From NCBI GenBank assembly GCA_003427395.1, contig BFEA01000001.1, forward strand, positions 8,913,680 to 8,957,729: a DNA stretch of 44,050 bases, read 5' to 3'. Below, piece after piece: positions 27,234-37,757 of this stretch. The position numbers were made by a program, and so were the translations under genes. Below the pieces are notes generated by a model. It made no database searches. It was given only the letters and a program-made list of their open reading frames with translations, and had not been told where the DNA came from. Source of the stretch: Chara braunii. Lineage: Eukaryota > Streptophyta > Charophyceae > Charales > Characeae. Positions within the stretch are counted from its first letter, which is position 1, and every line of letters begins with the position of its first letter.

Positions 27234-27410
27234 TGTGACCCCCAACCTCATGCCCAGCGCGACTTCCTGATGGGAGTGGGATGTGGGCCTGGAAGTGCGA
27301 AAAGGGGTGTGCCAAGGATTTTTGGGAAAGTGGGGGTGGAGTCCCAGGTCGGAATTGAGATCTCCTGTGGCAAAGTTTCAAGGGCACAAGTGCAATAGGG
27401 CTAAGGGGGT

Positions 27411-27443
<33 letters not shown>

Positions 27444-27905
27444 GACACGCTCCATCTATTGGTGGGGAGCAACACCTGCTGGAAACCGGGTCCAGCGTCC
27501 CATAGATACAACCATATCCTCCCAAATTGGCACGAACTGAGAACCGGGCCCAGCGTCCCATAACGAGCACGGACCTAGACAACTTCATGATTAAGCAAAT
27601 TTCAGAATCAACTCAGAAAGACCCCCATCAATCCACTTAACCTCACTCCGACCAGATTGACTATAGCGGAGCCACCATCTCTGTTGTTGCTATACCATAC
27701 TCCCATCCTACTAGCTAGCCCCCTCAGTGGTAGGACGCGTGATAACCCACCATCTTCTCCCACTCACCTTCATTTAAGATCATTTGAGATACCGAGACCA
27801 TTATCCGGCTTCAGCTGAGAACAAACTTCTTTTTTTTTAACTAAGGACACTTGCTGTAGTTCAGGAAGCATGTAGACCAGGATCCTACAAATGCTCCAGA
27901 ACCCT

Positions 27906-28165
27906 TTTTTTTTTTTTTTTTTGAAAGAAACTCCCTGCAGTGCTAGAGGTGCTGGAAAGAGCAGACACCGCTAGCACCTGGGGAGAGGCTCCATCTATTG
28001 GTGGGGAGCTTCACCTGCTGGAAATCGGGTCCAGCGTCCCATATACAGATTGCAAATGAAAATCGAACAGAACGTATGAAATAGCCTGAGGCCCGCCAGC
28101 ATTGATTGCCTCAGAGTCCAGGGGATTGGGGATACCATGGTTAGGAGGGACAAAATCTCTTCACC
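27906..28165 (-). mobile_element. 260-bp poly(A)-tailed insertion nested in the retroposon
   Basis: It is bounded by a perfect 18-base duplication CAAATGCTCCAGAACCCT at 27888-27905 and 28166-28183. The left end is a T run (27905-27922), i.e. a poly(A) tail on the minus strand. Inside, a ~55-base segment (about 27988-28042, CTCCATCTATTGGTGGGGAG onward) is shared with the 3' end of the outer retroposon at 27449-27505. Both therefore belong to related retroposon families. The length suits a SINE or a 5'-truncated LINE. I see no convincing Pol III A/B boxes. Confidence 0.75.
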
Positions 28166-28183
28166 CAAATGCTCCAGAACCCT

Positions 28184-30998
28184 AGAAATCCCTAACAAAC
28201 CTTTCCAAGGCTCTCCAACGCTGTCTTACTCCCTGCCGAGCTCTTCCAGGTCTCACACCCCCACCACTTGCTGGGTTACAGGGCGACACAACTCGCCCGA
28301 ACTCCGACCAGCGTCGTCCCAGCGGCAACCCATGGTTGTCCCGTGGAATGCTCGCCCCAAAGCATCCCCTGATCTCTCTACCAGGCCTCACGCTCCTGCA
28401 ACAGCAGGTCACAGGGCAACCCCCAGCACTGGCCAGCGTCGTTCTGGCTTCGAACAACCTCAGATCACCGTGTGTAACAGCGTAGAACCACCTAAGAAAA
28501 ATTGCCAGGAGTCCCCAAAGTCATAAACCATTTATGAGACCTCCGTCAGACCCAAACTAAGAACATACAAGGAAACCCCCCACAATCCCCCTCCTTCCCC
28601 GCACTGCAGAGGAAAGACTTCAGCCCAGATAATCAGTCCTCGTACCAGAACTCGCCCAGTCTCATACCCCCCATGATAGGGTGACAGAGCCCCACCAACT
28701 GCCCCAGAACCAACCAAAACTAGTTCTGACGGATAGGAAGTGTCTTCCTCCCTCAACAACTTCCTTAGCTGCACAGCCTCCACGGTTACAAGGTCACCGC
28801 CCCGACAACAACTATGTTGAGCAAGATGGTTATACCTTCCACCCTCGGCATAGCTTCAATAGTCTTGAGCTCCCCCTGGTTACAGAGCAACTGCTCCAGC
28901 ACCGACCATTGTCGCCCCACCCCGCCCTTCTAATAGACTGACCACCCTGGACACTAAACCATCCTCTGCCCGCCTCCCCTTGCTAAAAGCCATCCTTCCC
29001 CTTCCTAGGTACTAAGACACTTTTTGAGAGAAAAATAAGATCAAAATTACCAGGGACATCAACAAAGGACTGCGAAAATATGAACATACCAGCACCTACT
29101 ATTCCCACAGGGAGAGGGGAAGAGAGGGGAAAATATAGTCCTCTCTCCCTCTGGGGACTTCAGCGCCTGTTGAGGCCTCAATAACTTACAAAAGGGATCA
29201 CAAGAGCCAAAAAGGATTACTCCCCGCCCTCAAAGCAACCCTCTGTTTGTTTGCTGCCTCCGCGGGAAGGCACCCCCTCACCTCCCCGCCCCAGTTCCAA
29301 ACAGCCCCCACAATACCCCTCCCGCTCCCTTAGTTGCATACAATACCCCCTAGAGTATGCCCCGACAGAGCAAAAGATCCCCCTAACCTTCCTGCCCCGC
29401 CCCCTCCTAACGGAACAGCCCTCTCAACTCTCACCCTGCTAAAATCAGCACCCCTTGTCTTCTCCCCCCCAATCGCCATCACTGATTCGGCCCAGAAATC
29501 AGCGTGGCTCAAGAGAGGACAAGCCCACGATACCGTCCCTACCCTCGCAAGGATCACACCACCCACCTTGTGTAATCCTCGCAGGGAGGGACTCCAACCC
29601 TAAGGGAGATATCCACTCCAGCACCTCTGACCCCTATCTAATGACAACATCACAGATTGAGACCTCAAATTGCTAAGACTAATTGCTAGAAAACCTAATT
29701 AGCATCGACATCAGAAACCCACTGGGATAACGAGTACGATCAGGAATAAGAGAAATCGCACAGATAACAAGTCAAGCATCCAAGGGTTTGAATCGTGAAT
29801 TTTGAGCATCAAAGTCGAAAATTAAAAAGAGAAAACGATTTGATATACGATTTGAAAATCCAAGTGAGAAAAACACAATAGAGAATCACTTCTACTGTCC
29901 AAGCGGACTTTCGATTCAGACTTCCAGAACCCACAGTTCAAGAAATCGATCAGACCGTAATTCAGGAGATGTCGATCAGAAGAACCTTTTCATAAGATCA
30001 TTTAAGATTATGGTTTTGGAAAACAAACAGATAACACTAATAAGTCTAATATTGAATCATCATCATTGTGATAACCATCAAAGATAGCACCATAGGGAAA
30101 AACGAAACAGGTAATACAACCATCGCGATACAACCATATATGAAATCAAGATCTAAACTTCAAGAATAAAAGACTAAACGATATTGAACCAGTATTGAGC
30201 CAAACAAAAAAGCTGAGAATCACATCGTTAAGAGACTAATCAAGGTTATCACAGAATCACCGCAACAAATGGAGAGGAAGAACACCACATACCTTCGACA
30301 TCCCTAAAAGCACCCCCCCTCTCTCCAAACCTCAACTCCTCCCTCATCGGCTTTCCAGCAACTCGGCCACCTGTGGTTGACGCATATTCAACCATCCAAA
30401 AAACCGAACGATGAAGATAACAGGACCGCAGCCCGGAGTATTCCAAAACCGCGTCGCGAGACAAAAACCGCTAAGCCTGCCAGTCGCCCCTCGCAAGTAG
30501 CCTGAAGAGATGAAGGGGTGTCATTATCGTCGACGTCGCCCGTCACCCACTCCTTCTTGTGATCCTCTTCCACTGATCCACTCTTCCTCCTCTCCGATGA
30601 GACCCTATTAAAGCATGCAAACTAACGAGCCCAAAACCGGGAAAAGCAAAACAGAAGAGTCTGCGACAACACCCGAGGACCATCAGCCTACTGGCAGCGA
30701 TCATATCCTCCCCCCCAACACCCCACCTTCCTTCCATCCATCACTGCTCCTCGTGCACCCTACCCACATCCCCTTCTCTTACCCCGCTCCACTCGCTGCT
30801 ATTCCCCATCTCTCATCGTGGCCATGCACCAAGCCTCTCCACTCACCACTGTTCCCTATCCCCGTTCGTCACCGTGCGTCGTAGCTGCACTTTCGCACCT
30901 CTCCACTTGCTGCAGCACCTTCATCGCTCCGCGACTGCCCGCTTCCCCATGGCCCGACGGCGAGATCGACGAGGCGGGGCGCAGCGCTCCCAGTCACC
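28184..30998 (-). other. Body of the retroposon: no supported coding sequence
   Basis: The region 28190-29600 is C-rich on the plus strand with only short frames. The region 29660-30260 is AT-rich. The region 30300-30998 is again GC-rich and resembles a 5' leader on the minus strand. A donor-like AAG|GTATGT lies near 30290 and an acceptor-like TTGTCATTAG near 29640 (minus strand). No protein family is recognised. Confidence 0.35.
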
Positions 30999-33118
30999 GG
31001 CTAAGGGGGCGGATTACCTTTGGCCTGTTGGCGTTCGATATCGTGCAGCATAAGGCAGATGGCATGCGTGGTGCATTTCAAGGCCGCCCGTTCCTTCTGT
31101 TTTGAGGGCGGCGGTTCGGGGAGAGGCCCGCCCGGGATTGCGGTGTTCCCGAGGAGTCGGACCTTTGAGTGTAGACACGTGGCGTCTGTCGTCACGCGTT
31201 TGGGTTAGGTCCTCTAGTGTCAGGGGCTCGCCGGTTGCCGCGTAGCCGACGATTTCCACAAGGCGTGCGGGGCCAGTACAGGGCAATGGAATTCCACGGA
31301 ACCACCCTAAGTTGGTGATACGGGAGGAGAAGACGAAAGGGAGGGAAATTAGTGGTGATAACAACGAAACCGGGGGATATGAAGTAGTGCGAGTTATCCG
31401 TAGTCGGGTAATCGGGGTACCTCGGATCGCTGGTTACGGCACAGTGAAATTCCCTGGGGCACAATCGATTCTCAGTTAAGCAGGGGAATAATTCTGAATA
31501 TCTTTGCCTAATGCATTCCCCCACCCAAGGGTCAACGTATTTCGAGTCCCAGGAGCTCGGCATCTTATCATCACGGTGGGACACGCGTCTAATTGGGAAG
31601 AGGATGTTCCGACGTGATATCGGAATTCCTCTCTATTTAGGTGCGTGGGGGAAGGACAATTCCCGTCTACCCGAAGGCGTCAAGTTTGTCAATGGTCGCG
31701 AATCGGCGCGCGTGGATACGTGTAGGCTGCGCAGATCAGATCGCGCTTACACGCACCCCCACAAGGTATTCGCTTGTTTTTGGAAAAACCACTACCCAAT
31801 CCTCTGATTACTCCGTCATCCCGCTCGCAATCGTTCCTGAGCATACAAGGTGCTACTACACATCAGGCACCGCAGCAATAATAGTAGATCAAAGAAAACA
31901 AACATTAATAGAGATGGCTGCGCGAAAGTTCCTACTATGCTCACAAGTGTATCAAAAGGACAAGCAAAGGCACGGACAGACGAAAGAAAAGCCAACAGTC
32001 ATAACATTTATTCATTCATTCATTCATTCATACGATAAACGAGATCGAGACCAATTGCAAAAATGAGTGTGGGCGGAAACCAAGCCAAAATTCCACCTCA
32101 GCTCCCTCTTCCTCTCTCTCTCTCTCTCCGATGCGGACAGTCTGACCCACGAAGTCGTCACCCCGCTTAGTCCTCCCGCACCCGTCAGGTTCGCCCGCGC
32201 CCACAGTCCGTCGTGGCCCGCGTCAACCCCGTGCGTTCGGCACCAGCTCGTCGGGTCGCCCGACTCCACTTCGACTCACCTCTTACTTCGCTCGTGAGCC
32301 GCCCCTCACTGATCGCGCTACCCCGAGCTTCCAACAGCTGGTTAAGAGAGCTATCTAATCGCGCAGCCCGAATTTATAGCGTGCATGCATGCGCGAAGAA
32401 CACAGAATTGTAAGGACTTAGAAAGGAAATTAGGAGGAGCGCCTACTTTCTGCATGGCCAGACCGCGGCATGGGGGATCGATCCGATCATGCAAACCGCG
32501 AGCTAACTAGGCACAGCAAAAGGGAAGGGGAGAGCGGGAAAGACAAAGCTCAAGAAGAAAGATAGAGTTACAGTGGCGCCCGCCCAAAAATTACAGTTAC
32601 GTGCAAGATTAAGGGTGCCGACTAATCACAGCTCCTTTGCAGCCGCAAAAAGAAGCGCGTAAGCAAAAAGCGCGGCGCGGCAAAAGAAAAATCCAAAATT
32701 TCTAAATTCCTAAATTCCTATCTAATGCAGAAAAGCGAAAAGCACGAATTCCGAAAAGGAAGTCCGCGATTTCGAGAGTCATTGGGGCTCGACAAGATTC
32801 GAAAAGAGAATTCAAAAAGAATGAAGCAAAAATTCCCAAACGGTCTCCACGCCTAAAATCCAACAACAGAAAACGAAGAGGAACGACGTCAAAGAGTATT
32901 ATCCGCACGCTCGACGGCACGCCACTCAATCGATCATCCCAGGACTCGCCCGACGCTGCACCCAATCATGCGAAAAGAGACGACGCAAAAAGACGAAGAA
33001 ACAAGGACACCGATGCAATTTCCCTTCAATCCTGATCTCCCGTGATTGGCCCATCCTTCCCAACTTAGGACCCCTCATTGTTATCGCGCAGAAAATCGCG
33101 CGGAACAGAATCGGTTCA

Positions 33119-33211
33119 TCACATATGTGACGCCCAGGGGGTTCCAATCTTAAGCAAGCTCCTGCTTGCTTCAATCATGACACGTATCGATCTCTCTAAT
33201 CGATCGATACG
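33119..33211 (-). other. E2 internal/3' LTR junction palindrome and 3' untranslated hairpins
   Basis: The palindrome TCACATATGTGA is at 33119-33130. Hairpin 1 is AAGCAAGC/GCTTGCTT (33152-33171). Hairpin 2 is CGTATC...GATACG (33183-33211). They are colinear with the E1 structures and hairpin 2 carries a compensated base pair. Confidence 0.5.
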
Positions 33212-33359
33212 CGGAGCTTTCTACGATGCCACCTACCACGAAAAAGAGTGTGGAAGTCATTCAGGGTGGCACACGTGGCTCTATCCTACAATTTCCTCAG
33301 GATGGGCTCTCTGCAGTCCAAGGAGGGGATCGTATGTGCCGTTCCATGGCACGTGCCAA

Positions 33360-33854
33360 TCAACCATGCATCAATGTCCTAGGGGAAGGGGAAAGAGAAG
33401 ACGATACATGGGGGCATGGCGAGGGGGAGGGTAAGTCGGAAGTGGGGTAGAAAGCGTTCCACTCCGGACCCGCGACTGTCTCCGGAAGCTCCTGATATCG
33501 GATGATCCGGTGGAAGCGAGGGAATCGGGTACCGCTATGAGGGAGGGAGGCAAGATAGTCAGGGTAGAGGGTGGCGAAGGTTCGGAAGAGTGCCACGTGG
33601 AATCGGTTGTGGTTCTCGTATGCGGGGATATTCCCCATGATCATGCAATAAACCTCGACGATATTGTGGCCTTGCCACGCAGCACTGAAGAGGAGGGCAT
33701 GAAGACAGAAGTCGGGGAGGGCACATCGGGTTGAGGGGTGGGGGTGAACCGTGACAACAAGACGGGTGGCGTAGAAGAAACGAAAGGTATCGATCAGGAA
33801 GGGATTATGGGGGAAGGTGACATGGGTGGTGATTTGGCGGAGGGTGAGATGGTC
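33360..33854 (-). CDS. E2 ORF4: homologue of E1 ORF4
   Basis: This frame is uninterrupted from the ORF3 stop to a TGA. Landmarks are YATRLVVTVHPH, LHALLFSAAW, VEVYCMIMGNIPAYENH, TFATLYPDYLASL and the C-terminal LMHG shared with E1. Reading continues in the +1 frame directly at the UGA that ends ORF3 (33855-33853), with GAC as the first codon. No ATG lies close to that point. The domain is intact here although the upstream ORFs have decayed. Function unknown. Confidence 0.65.
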   Translation of the reverse strand, partial: DHLTLRQITTHVTFPHNPFLIDTFRFFYATRLVVTVHPHPSTRCALPDFCLHALLFSAAWQGHNIVEVYCMIMGNIPAYENHNRFHVALFRTFATLYPDYLASLPHSGTRFPRFHRIIRYQELPETVAGPEWNAFYPTSDLPSPSPCPHVSSSLSPSPRTLMHG

Positions 33855-34283
33855 AAGGGGGCGACGGGATAACGACCGGGAACGAAGCCCGATGGCCCAC
33901 TCCAGTATGGGCTCGAACTGATAGACGGTCAGGGGTGGAGGGGGAGGGGGATCGGCTTCGTCGCCGCCTTGCTGGTGCGCTCGAAGTCTCGGCAGCTGGG
34001 TCCCCATCTTCGGGCTTGGGCGGCTCAGGATCTTTGGCGGGATAGTCGGCGATCGACAGATTTGCTCTGCTAGCGAATTCCAGTTGTCGCTTTCTGGCCG
34101 CAATCTCCTCTCTCTTGCGTGTCACCTGAGCGTCCTCCGCCTCAGCGTCCATTCGTTCCACCTCTTCCGCCGAGATTTCCCACTCGGATTCTTCCAGCTC
34201 CAATTCTTCTTCTTGCTCGTCTTCCTCTTCTTCTTCTTCGTCCTCACTCTGGTCCCCCTCGCTGTGTTCACTATAACTGCCTT

Positions 34284-34581
34284 CCTCCGGTGTTTCTTCC
34301 TCCTTTGCGGCTTCTTCTTCTTCCGCTCCTTTTTCTGTCGCTAGCTCCTCGTCCCCAGAGACTGTTCGACTCTGGAAGAAAGCGAGGTCGATTATCTCAC
34401 GCGGGTCCAGATACTGTCTCTTATACACATCTAGATGTGTATAAGAGACAGCCTCCGGTGTTTCTTCCTCCTTTGCGGCTTCTTCTTCTTCCGCTCCTTT
34501 TTCTGTCGCTAGCTCCTCGTCCCCAGAGACTGTTCGACTCTGGAAGAAAGCGAGGTCGATTATCTCACGCGGGTCCAGATA
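34284..34581. repeat. Artificial 130-bp perfect duplication flanking the adapter
   Basis: 34284-34413 and 34452-34581 are identical base for base and separated only by the adapter. A biological tandem duplication would not have a synthetic junction between its copies. The duplication is most likely produced when a circularised mate-pair fragment was assembled through its junction. Confidence 0.9.
34414..34451. other. Nextera mate-pair junction adapter (sequencing artefact)
   Basis: CTGTCTCTTATACACATCT followed directly by its reverse complement is the 38-base junction of two Tn5 mosaic ends used in Nextera mate-pair libraries. It is not genomic DNA. It creates the well-known spurious peptide fragments around THLDVYKRQ in translations of this locus. 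Confidence 0.97.
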
Positions 34582-35572
34582 TGACCGTTGCGATGGCGGG
34601 TTGCTGCCGCTTCCCGGCTCCTCGAGGCACGCTGACCACTGAAGGTACGACGTCAGAGTTCGTGTGAGGACGTGCGGGACCGGGCTCTCGTCGCTCTACT
34701 AAACGATTTCAAGGGGAAGATCGTCAACCAACAGCGCAAGAGGAACCTTGAGTTCCTGCACGATCGGCTGGCGATGGCCGGGCCGCACCGATCCGAACAG
34801 GAATCCAAGAAGATCGCCCTCCACCTCCGTCCGCCAGGTCTGGGTGATCAGTAGCTCCAAGTATTCACTCCAAGCGCGGTGCTCCTCGTCCCTTGTCCAC
34901 GTGAGTCGCACTCCGACCAGGCACACCGAAAGATCGTCGAAATGTTCACACCACAACTCCCACTCCCTTGGATCGAGAAGGGGGACATCGAGTGGTTCCG
35001 GACAGAACTTCAAGGAGAAGCGAGGGTGAAGACTAGACTGCCAGAAGGCGGGGAAGAGAGATGGGAGAGCGAAGGTGGAGAGTTGGGAGCGGTTCATTGG
35101 GGGCGTTGGAAGGGGATTAGTTACGCAAAGCACCACTGCCGGCTCGTGCTGGGACGCTCGAATCCCACTGAGCTCGATGTCGTCCGTAGGGACAAGATTG
35201 TCCCTGCGGCGGGCGAGCCAGTGGTTCCACTCCGCGACCAACTACTGTCCCCAATCTCTTAGCGACGTCTGGATAGTTGTATGCCGCAGCGGGCAGATCG
35301 CGCTGATATCGCCACTGAAGGAGACGACGGTAGACACGTGGCTAATCCCTGGGGCTGACCGCCGATGGACAGCTACTGCTTCCGCCAACACAACTGCCTG
35401 TCGATTACCCGCAAACCGGAATTTTGTTGCCACGTATACCCCCGTGTGCAGAAAAACTGCGCAAGCCGTAGAAGATCCAGAGTGAAACGCGGATGATGAA
35501 CTTGTCGAATCGTCGAGATGAAGCCTCGTGGCGCTAGTAGATGATCGCTGAGAGCTCGCTCCGTGAGAAAAC

Positions 35573-37299
35573 TCATGGCGATGGTGGCGGGGACGGAGTA
35601 TGGGAAAAGGCGAGAGATGCAGGGGAGGAAGAAAGCGATGGGGAATCGTCGTCTTCTTCCGTAGTGAGGAGGAGGAAGAAGATGCAGGAGATAGGGAGGG
35701 AGGGAGGGGACATAAGTAAGACACATGGCGGACGATCGGTCATGCTGATCGGCTCCCCGAGACCTCTGGCACGAGGCGCACGGTGTTCACTCCGTTCGGT
35801 CCGAGCTCGATCACTCGAAATCGCCTGAAGAATCGTGGCGCTATCTTCCCTTGACGAGCACATTTCCTTACCTACACCAAGTCCCCTAATTTGTACTGGG
35901 GCCGCGGACCCGCGTTCCTGTTTCGGGCCTCGTAACTACGGATCTGCCGGTCGTGGGCCAACTCGGTCATTTTTTGGCGTTTTCCAGCTAATCGGGGCAG
36001 GGACCTTTCCATCAATTCCATGTGTCGCTTAGCCTTGTCCCGAACCGTGGCCCTAGTGGGCCGTCGGTTCAACGAAGATTCGTCCGGGAGGCTTGGTATT
36101 GAAACGCATGCCACTCTATTGGTCCTTAGTTGAAAAGGGCTCAGGCCCGTTGATTTGTGGGGCGTCCCTCGATTGACTGCCAGGATGTGATCTACGATAT
36201 CGGGCCAGGGCCTGGGGTCCGGCGCCGCGATATTGCGCCGTAGCACAGTCTTTATCACTCTATTTGCATTTTCTACCAGCCCGTTAGATTGCGACATAGG
36301 GGGTGCGGTGTTCTGAATAGCGACGCCGTGTACGACCAGATTCTTCAAGACTATTCCCCTGAATTCTACCCCATTATCGGTCAGAATTTCCTCCGTGTCC
36401 TGGTGCATCCCTAAAAACTGATTGACGTATCGCGCAATTTTGGCCACCTGTCACGTACGATAGGGATACGCCTCGATCCATTTCGAAAAATGGTCCACGA
36501 ATACGAGTCAGATTGAATAGTCACAGCTATTGGGTCAAGGGGGCACCACACTATCGGTAGTACCCATGCTCACCCTTTGAAAAGGCCGTTCAACTACCGT
36601 CGGTACTATCGATCTTGGCAGTTGAATCGGTGCCTTGTCAGCAGCGCAGACCTGACAGTTCGCGACGATGAACTTCACATCGTCACGAATATTAGACCAA
36701 TACCACTCATTTTTGTCGATTGCCGCTTCCGTGATCCGTACGGCAAAATAGGCAGTTGTTTCCTCATGCGCTGTCTTCACCCAGTCATACCTCATGAACG
36801 GGTGCGGCACTACCATCCAAATCCCACTACCATCCGTTTTCCATTTTTCCAACCGGCCCTCATTCCAGCGGTAGTCCCAAGCCCTTTCATTGGCCCTCCT
36901 CCGATCTTCCTTGGTGAAGTCTTGGAGGGGGTTACCCACTAGAGTAGCAATCAAGGCGATATCCGTCCATACTTCGGCCCTTCTAAACCTCCGGGTCTTC
37001 TCTAATCCTTCTGACGTGGCCTCTGAAAAGCGAGCCTCGGTCGAGATCTTATCAATTCGACACAAGGGGCACAGGCAAGGCTTGCTGTCATTTCGGTATT
37101 GGATGCACGAGCCGTAGGCTCGTGCGACACACTGTCGACAGTCTATCCATTCCGCATATCCTTCCCCGCTAGGGCGCATAGAGACCGAATATACGTGAGA
37201 AATTGCTTCGCAAAAATAACAAAATTTATCAGGCAGGGAGAGGAGAGATGAGAAAGAAAGGGGGGAGAGAGGAGTTGCAGGATTACCTCCGTCACCCAT
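35573..37299 (-). pseudogene. pol: E2 PHD finger plus integrase, several stops
   Basis: ATG 37299 overlaps the RNase H stop (37294-37292) as ATGggTGA, exactly as in E1. The PHD-type finger is CYFC, CRQCVARAYGSC (the zinc-binding His is Tyr here) and CLCPLC (the Trp is Cys). The integrase HHCC finger is intact (HEETTAYF with NCQVCAADK). The first catalytic Asp is replaced (VSMGTTD). The stretch 36534-36448 has three TGA codons. LTDNGVEF and GLVENANR retain the other two acidic residues. TAG at 35874-35872 replaces the Gln of GDxVQVRK. The C-terminal tail ends at the TGA of the ATGA overlap with ORF3. Confidence 0.75.
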
Positions 37300-37757
37300 G
37301 GCCACCTGCCTGCTTCTTGTCACGTGGGAGGACTGCCATTTGTCCGTACTTGGGTCCGTTTGCCGATTCCCGTTCCTTCCATGGGATGATCTCTTCTGCC
37401 TTAGGCACTTTAGCTGCTCGATGCAGACGTATCAGTCCGTCCGCCTTGCCGTGCCTCTCCGTCTTTCGGTGTATGATGTCGAAGTCGTATTCCTGTAGGC
37501 GCACCGCCCATCGTCCGATCATACCTGTGTAATTAGTGAGCCTCTTCAGTGCTAGCAGGGGCTCATGATCACTCACGAGAAGGAACTTCTGCCCGTATAG
37601 ATACGGATGGAAGTGCTGGATTCCCCAGACTACGGCGTAGCACTCGCCTTGTGGGGCTGAACCGTTTCTCCGTTCGTCTGGCACCGTGCGCGACGCATAT
37701 TCGATGACGTGTTCACGGCCGTCGTTCCCCTTCTGCGCTAAGATAGCGGAAATAAAC
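37292..37757 (-). pseudogene. pol: E2 RNase H, C-terminal fragment
   Basis: It reads from ISAILAQKGNDGREHVIEYA through GECYAVVWGIQHF, LVSDHEPLLALK and KADGLIRLHR to the TGA at 37294-37292. It is colinear with E1 20366-20830. The upstream two thirds of RT are absent: at about 37757 the sequence switches to the E3 integrase on the opposite strand. Confidence 0.8.

Larger units (their letters stand above)
27414..30998 (-). mobile_element. 3.6-kb poly(A)-tailed retroposon inserted in the E2 LTR
   Basis: On the minus strand it ends in a 28-base poly(A) (T27414-27441 on plus). It is bounded by a 17-base target-site duplication, GGCTAAGGGGG(T/C)GGATT, at 27399-27415 and 30999-31015 with one mismatch. 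Removing it restores a colinear LTR. These are hallmarks of target-primed reverse transcription (LINE-mediated). No RT or endonuclease motif is visible in any frame, so it is a non-autonomous element or a retroposed host transcript. An AT-rich intron-like interval lies at about 29640-30290. Confidence 0.75.
27234..33123 (-). repeat. E2 3' LTR, split by a nested retroposon
   Basis: The LTR parts are 33123-31000 and 27416-27234 (about 2.3 kb together), both colinear with the E1 5' LTR. The start is TGTGATGAAC and the end GGGGGTCACA (minus strand), giving a short terminal inverted repeat. The 3.6 kb between them is the retroposon described separately. A (TTCA)n-type microsatellite lies at 32009-32031. 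The TATA box is at 32378-32372. Confidence 0.8.
33853..35576 (-). pseudogene. E2 ORF3: accessory protein, broken and carrying an assembly artefact
   Basis: It starts at ATG 35576-35574, in an ATGA overlap with the integrase stop. The N-terminal domain reads MSFLTERALSDHLLAP and, after a frameshift near 35460, VVLAEAVAVHRRSAPGISH and VVSFSGDISAICP. A TAG at 35244-35242 follows, then LLITQTWRTEVEGDLLGFLFG and LLVDDLPLEIV, then two adjacent stops near 34700. The acidic linker contains the artificial adapter and 130-bp duplication (34284-34581), which must be collapsed to read it. An Arg/Ser segment (RRRRSRSPSPS) precedes the terminal TGA 33855-33853. The order is identical to E1 and E3. Confidence 0.6.
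27234..37757 (-). mobile_element. E2: 5'-truncated minus-strand element of the E1 family
   Basis: It contains, on the minus strand, the end of RNase H (37757-37292), PHD-integrase, ORF3, ORF4, 3' untranslated hairpins and a 3' LTR (33123-27234) interrupted by a retroposon. Gag, protease and most of RT are missing. The break at about 37757 joins it head-to-head to E3. It is more decayed than E1, with several TGA codons in integrase. Its sequence is colinear with E1, which allows paired comparison of all junctions. Confidence 0.8.

Noticed and set aside
34119-34667. 182-residue plus-strand frame containing a THLDVYKRQ-type peptide
   Set aside because: It reads through the synthetic adapter and the duplicated segment, antisense to ORF3 of E2.
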